Shown in pieces: positions 39,313 to 42,362 of a stretch of 42,362 nt of DNA. Each line of letters opens with the position of its first letter. Position 1 is the first letter of the stretch. Source of the DNA: WJMT01 sp964445575 (GTDB lineage: Bacteria > Acidobacteriota > Aminicenantia > Aminicenantales > Aminicenantaceae); contig CAYULB010000013.1 of NCBI GenBank assembly GCA_964445575.1, positions 1-42,362 on the forward strand, written 5' to 3'. The notes below the pieces were generated by a model. The model worked only from the letters and a program-made list of their open reading frames with translations, searched no databases and was not told the origin of the DNA. The position numbers and the translations under genes were made by a program.

Positions 39313-40941
39313 TTACTTTTCCTTCATAAGGGGATAGCGATAGTCGTAGGGTGGGTTTAAATTTTCTTTAATTGCCCTTGTGCTGACCCAGCGAAGTAGG
39401 TTGATATATGAACCAGCCTTGTCATTGGTACCGGAACCTCTGGCCCCTCCAAAAGGCTGCTGACTCACCACCGCACCAGTTGGTTTATCATTGACGTAAA
39501 AATTCCCTGCAGCATGGCGTAAAGATGTCATGGCTGTCTTAATGGCATCCCGATCATTGGCGAAAACAGCCCCTGTCAATCCATAGGGTGAAGTGTTATC
39601 ACACAGCTCAAGGGTTTTTTGGTATTCTTTCTCTGGATAAACAAAGATGGTAAGTACAGGCCCAAAAATTTCTTCCTCCATCAGCTTATGTTTGGGATCA
39701 GTAGTCACAACCACAGTCGGCTCAATAAAGTATCCTCTGGAGTCGTCATAACCTCCTCCTGCTATTACTTCTGCATCATTGGAATCTTTAGCATAGTCAA
39801 TATACTCCACAATGCTGTCATAAGCGGGTTTATCAATCACAGCGCCCATAAAATTAGTAAAGTCATTGATGTCGCCCATTTGAATGGACTTGACTTCATG
39901 AAGCAGCTTTTCTTTCAAGGCCGGCCATAAATTCTTAGGCACATAGGCCCGACTCGCTGCTGAGCATTTCTGGCCTTGATACTCAAAAGCTCCTCTAACT
40001 AAAGCCACTACTGCAGCATCCACATCAGCAGAGGCGTGCATAAAGACAAAGTCTTTTCCTCCGGTTTCCCCTACAATTCTGGGATATGAACGATAATTCT
40101 TGATTTTGTTTCCGATAGTCTTCCACATAGATTGAAAAACTGAAGTGCTTCCTGTGAAATGAACACCAGCTAAATCCATTTTCTCTAAAACAGGGTCTCC
40201 TACATAGCGACCTGGCCCTGGAATAAAATTGATAACTCCATCAGGCAATCCTGCTTCTTTCCATAACTTGGCTAAAAAATACGCAGAATAGACCGCAGAA
40301 GATGCTGGCTTCCAAAGCACTACATTCCCCATTAAAGCAGGAGAGGTTGGAAGATTCCCAGCAATAGAAGTAAAATTAAAAGGAGTCACGGCAAACACAA
40401 AGCCTTCCAGAGATCTGTATTCCATATAATTCCAAGTCCCTGTGGAAGACTCAGGCTGTTCACTATAAATTTGACTCATGAAATAAGGATTAAACCGGTA
40501 AAAATCTATCAGTTCACACGCAGAATCTATTTCAGCCTGGTGAGCTGTCTTTGACTGCCCCAACATTGTGGATGCATTCAGCACATACCGATATTTTGTT
40601 GAGAGAAGTTCTGCAGCACGTAAAAATATATAAGCCCGAGAAACCCAATCCATCTCGGACCAGTCCTTCCAAGCCTTTTTGGCTTCTTTAACAGCCATCT
40701 CGATTTCTTTTGGACCAGCCTTATGGTAACGGGCTAAAAGATGCTGGTGGTCGTGGGGACAACGACAGTCAGCTAAATCCCCTGTCTTGACTTCTTTCCC
40801 TCCGATAATAAGGGGGAACTCCATGGTCTCATCTAAAAACTTTTTCAACTGCTCTTTTAAAGCCGCTTTTTCCGGAGTCCCGGGAGCATAATCATAAATA
40901 GGCTCGTTAGAAGGCTTTGGAACCTTAACAATGGCATTCAT
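39313..40941 (-). CDS. pruA: L-glutamate gamma-semialdehyde (1-pyrroline-5-carboxylate) dehydrogenase
   Basis: Oxidises glutamate semialdehyde to glutamate in proline/arginine/ornithine catabolism. The protein (542 residues) matches the stand-alone ALDH4 type: FAVTPFNFTSIAGNLPTSPA, LWKPASSAVYSAYFLAKLWK, HFTGSTSVFQ, RIVGETGGKDFVFMHASADV, and GQKCSAASRAYVP with the catalytic Cys; C-terminal QQPFGGARGSGTNDKAGS. The ATG at 40941 is preferred to the start at 40974 because GGAG lies about 10 bases upstream. No proline dehydrogenase gene is adjacent. Upstream is a -10 box with a CRP/FNR-like palindrome. Confidence 0.92.
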   Translation of the reverse strand: MNAIVKVPKPSNEPIYDYAPGTPEKAALKEQLKKFLDETMEFPLIIGGKEVKTGDLADCRCPHDHQHLLARYHKAGPKEIEMAVKEAKKAWKDWSEMDWVSRAYIFLRAAELLSTKYRYVLNASTMLGQSKTAHQAEIDSACELIDFYRFNPYFMSQIYSEQPESSTGTWNYMEYRSLEGFVFAVTPFNFTSIAGNLPTSPALMGNVVLWKPASSAVYSAYFLAKLWKEAGLPDGVINFIPGPGRYVGDPVLEKMDLAGVHFTGSTSVFQSMWKTIGNKIKNYRSYPRIVGETGGKDFVFMHASADVDAAVVALVRGAFEYQGQKCSAASRAYVPKNLWPALKEKLLHEVKSIQMGDINDFTNFMGAVIDKPAYDSIVEYIDYAKDSNDAEVIAGGGYDDSRGYFIEPTVVVTTDPKHKLMEEEIFGPVLTIFVYPEKEYQKTLELCDNTSPYGLTGAVFANDRDAIKTAMTSLRHAAGNFYVNDKPTGAVVSQQPFGGARGSGTNDKAGSYINLLRWVSTRAIKENLNPPYDYRYPLMKEK

Positions 40942-41033
40942 ATCAAAATTCTCCTTTCTTTTAATTGGAATCACTATTTTGTCGCGAATTGTTTTACCAA
41001 TGATTCATTCATGATTTTATATGATTGTTTTTT

Positions 41034-41098
41034 ATTATACATTATCAAACACATTTTTACAGTTTTTTTGACTTTGGCGGCTTCACATTTTCTGTGAA
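41034..41098 (-). promoter_or_regulatory. pruA promoter region with a CRP/FNR-like palindrome
   Basis: On the minus strand TATAAT (41034-41039) lies about 93 bases upstream of the pruA ATG; the -35 (CTGTAA with a 17-base spacer) is weak. A perfect palindrome TTCACA-N5-TGTGAA (41082-41098) is centred about 63 bases upstream of the predicted start, close to the -61.5 spacing of class I activators. A weak -35 plus an upstream site fits activator dependence. No crp-type gene is in view. Confidence 0.5.
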
Positions 41099-41157
41099 AA
41101 TCTCACCGCACCCGATACCATTTTGTGAATGCACTTAATTTTATTGAATTCTTCTTT

Positions 41158-41703
41158 TTAAAGCCCTAGCTCATGATCAATATCCTGCATTGCTTTCAAA
41201 CTTATGGAGATAAATTCATCCAATTCGAGTCCGGTGTTTTTTATCTTATCAATTTCTTCTCGTTTGACTCCTCGGGCAAAACTTTTTTCCTTGTATCTTC
41301 TTTTTACAAAGCCCAAGTCAACTTTGTTCAATTTTCGGCTAGGATGCATAAGCGCGGCTGCAACTATTAATCCGGTTAATGGATCTACAGAATAAATGAC
41401 CCAATCCATTTTTGATTTACATTCTGCTTTTCCAGCATGGGCTTTGATTGCATGAAGGATTTCTGAACTTATGTCATATCCTTCTAACAACTTCATGGCT
41501 TCTACTCCATGCCTCTCAGGTGATTTTTCAGTTTTTTCGTAATCTATATCATGGAGTATACCCGCAAGTCCCCATTTCTCCACATCTTCATCAAACCTCT
41601 CCGCAAGGGCTCTCATACAGGCTTCCACAGCTAGACAGTGTTTGACCAGGTTTTTATTCTTAAGGTTTTCTTTGATTAACTTGAAAGCTTCATCTCGATC
41701 CAT
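41158..41703 (-). CDS. HD-domain (HDIG-type) metal-dependent phosphohydrolase
   Basis: 181 residues. The HD residues are visible: NLVKHCLAVEACMRALAERF (first His), GILHDIDYEK (His-Asp), HGVEAMKLLEG, and AIKAHAGK, the usual metal ligands of this superfamily. Most proteins of this size family cleave phosphate esters of nucleotides, but the substrate cannot be told. The C-terminal part (LMHPSRKLNKVDLGFVKRRY, then KEKSFARGVKREEI) is the conserved tail seen in this subgroup. AAGGAGG lies before the ATG. Monocistronic in the view, upstream of pruA. Confidence 0.82.
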   Translation of the reverse strand: MDRDEAFKLIKENLKNKNLVKHCLAVEACMRALAERFDEDVEKWGLAGILHDIDYEKTEKSPERHGVEAMKLLEGYDISSEILHAIKAHAGKAECKSKMDWVIYSVDPLTGLIVAAALMHPSRKLNKVDLGFVKRRYKEKSFARGVKREEIDKIKNTGLELDEFISISLKAMQDIDHELGL

Positions 41704-41839
41704 GAAAAAACCTCCTTTTAAAATTATTACTTCGGATGATCAACCTTTATTTTTTTTAAAAAAAGGACTTGGATGGTTTCATTAGCTCTCATTGGCATTC
41801 TTCCAAACCAAGGTTTCGTTCCTATTTATACAATAAATT

Positions 41840-41868
41840 CTGACCTATTCAGAAAAAAATGTCGATGT
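41840..41868 (-). repeat. Right-end remnant of the dispersed repeat
   Basis: CTGACCTATTCAGAAAAAAA, then TGTCGATGT matches the element's right end (CTGACCTATTCATAAAAAAA, then TGGCGATGT) with two mismatches. It supplies the last codons and stop (TAG) of the small lipoprotein ORF in the same phase in which the repeat ORF ends (SPFFYE versus STFFSE). Confidence 0.65.
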
Positions 41869-42054
41869 AGAGAAATATACATTATTATCACTCCGGATTA
41901 AGTTTTTATGGACCTCCCCCTCAAAATTATACTCATTGACTTTCATTAAGGGAAAATCCAAAACCGGCTCTATATCTAGATTTTTTTTATTTGGAGACGA
42001 ACAAGACCCTATAGTAAAGACTATAATTAAACAAAAGACCCTTACTTTTTTCAT
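41845..42054 (-). pseudogene. Small lipoprotein ORF, probably truncated by the repeat
   Basis: 69 codons. An N-terminal signal (KKVRVFCLIIVFTIGSCSS) ends in a lipobox (IGSC), then about 45 residues (LDIEPVLDFPLMKVNEYNFE, then GEVHKNLIRSDNNVYFS). The last codons, STFFSE and the stop, lie in the repeat's right end. It has no domain, and the native downstream part is missing, so it most likely is the 5' fragment of a longer lipoprotein gene. It may still be translated. No Shine-Dalgarno is obvious at the ATG. Confidence 0.5.
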
Positions 42055-42141
42055 GGCTTTAAAAAAATATCATAACTTATTTTCCTGTGAGTCTCAACTT
42101 TACTTAATTTATACAAGTTGCTATCATTCATTTTTAAAATA

Positions 42142-42184
42142 ACCTGGATTATTCACAAGTCGAGGTTGCTGCAGATGCAAGGCG
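42142..42184 (+). repeat. Left end of the dispersed repeat, opposite orientation
   Basis: 43 bases match the left terminus of copy 1 (3951-3993, minus strand) at 40 positions; ACCTGGATTATTCACAAGTC is followed by GAGGTTGCTGCAGATGCAAG. Similarity ends after about 43 bases: downstream sequence differs from copy 1, so this terminus is shared with another element body. It translates in one frame as YLDYSQVEVAADAR-like, as at the end of HtrA. Confidence 0.75.
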
Positions 42185-42306
42185 AGCAAAATGTGTTTAT
42201 CTAGATTATTTGGTTTAAATGCGCGAGAAGAGCAAGACACGTAAAAAAGATAATGAAAGACGTAACCCTGGTGAAATTTAGGTGTGGCTGAAGCGACATT
42301 GAAGAT

Positions 42307-42362
42307 GGTGAATGGTGAATGGTAAGTGGTGAATGGTGAATGGTAAGTGGTGAATGGTGAAT
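42307..42362 (+). repeat. 21-bp tandem repeat running off the window
   Basis: The unit is three heptads, GGTGAAT, GGTGAAT, GGTAAGT. Two full copies (42307-42327, 42328-42348) and two more heptads (42349-42362) are seen without mismatch, and the array is cut by the window end. The 21-bp period equals two helical turns, so heptads repeat on the same DNA face. Confidence 0.85.

Larger units (their letters stand above)
42055..42362. other. Terminal non-coding region (308 bp)
   Basis: No gene can be supported here. It contains a repeat left end (42142-42184) and a 21-bp tandem repeat (42307-42362), and in between about 120 bases (42185-42306) without open frames of useful length. The region continues past the window end. 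Confidence 0.6.

Noticed and set aside
41936..42142. 68-codon plus-strand frame antisense to the lipoprotein ORF
   Set aside because: It is antisense to a signal-peptide-bearing ORF, has no ribosome-binding site and resembles no family.
1..42362. CRISPR arrays, prophage, integrase or transposase genes, rRNA, riboswitches
   Set aside because: Looked for on both strands; no regular spaced repeats, integrase/transposase motifs or recognisable riboswitch cores were seen.

Overview
The window is AT-rich chromosomal DNA packed with housekeeping genes. It looks like a diderm (Gram-negative-type) bacterium: ADP-heptose and heptosyltransferase genes for LPS core, CsgG-type and other lipoproteins, bactofilin, an rpoE/rseA/degP-like locus and no sporulation or teichoic-acid genes. 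An archaeal-type HMG-CoA synthase/thiolase/DUF35 trio, abundant ECF sigma modules and a dispersed repeat that supplies C-terminal tails such as YLDYSRVEVAADARRRA suggest an uncultured Acidobacteriota/Aminicenantes-like lineage. That placement is inference from gene content, not a computed one.

Layout. 72-3735 (+): a tight operon of rfaE1, rfaE2, a heptosyltransferase, an ICMT/PEMT-like methyltransferase and trmH. 3740-3993: a full copy of a ~254-bp repeat whose left end overwrites the 3' end of the next gene. 3941-6418 (-): ECF sigma, one-TM anti-sigma candidate, and an HtrA-like protein that has lost the catalytic His and Asp. 6650-13778 (-): HMG-CoA synthase, thiolase, DUF35 protein, methylcrotonyl-CoA carboxylase beta, methylglutaconyl-CoA hydratase, biotin carboxylase and biotin carrier, i.e. 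an acetyl-CoA <-> HMG-CoA <-> methylcrotonyl-CoA module with no HMG-CoA lyase. 14144-17237 (+): a second ECF sigma/anti-sigma pair with LiaF/TM2-like membrane proteins and a DUF4097 beta-repeat protein, preceded by a sigma70-like and an ECF-like promoter. 17242-19001 (-): an unknown coiled protein and a LipM-like octanoyltransferase. 19051-19123 (-): tRNA-Gly(CCC), next to a second repeat copy (19161-19357). 19422-20636: bactofilin behind a perfect sigma70 promoter, and a CsgG-like lipoprotein.

20768-24557 (+): uvrB-uvrC. 24570-26252 (-): FHA-GAF-PP2C phosphatase, divergent from a kynureninase-like PLP enzyme (26466-27707, +). 27722-29894 (-): feoA-feoB. 30077-34159 (+): secA and guaB. 34213-37099 (-): deoxynucleoside kinase, panB, panC, panD. 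37188-41703 (-): PspC protein, DUF1858 protein, ALDH7-type aldehyde dehydrogenase, P5C dehydrogenase and an HD-domain protein. 41845-42362: a probably truncated lipoprotein gene flanked by repeat ends, then a 21-bp tandem repeat running off the window.

The most unusual material is (i) the dispersed repeat with terminal inverted repeats, an internal 14-bp inverted repeat and a length-conserved 57-codon ORF, whose ends sit at the 3' ends of genes and extend their reading frames; (ii) the protease-dead HtrA in an rpoE-rseA-degP-like operon; (iii) the HMG-CoA synthase/MCC gene cluster lacking the lyase. No CRISPR array, prophage, transposase gene or rRNA was seen.
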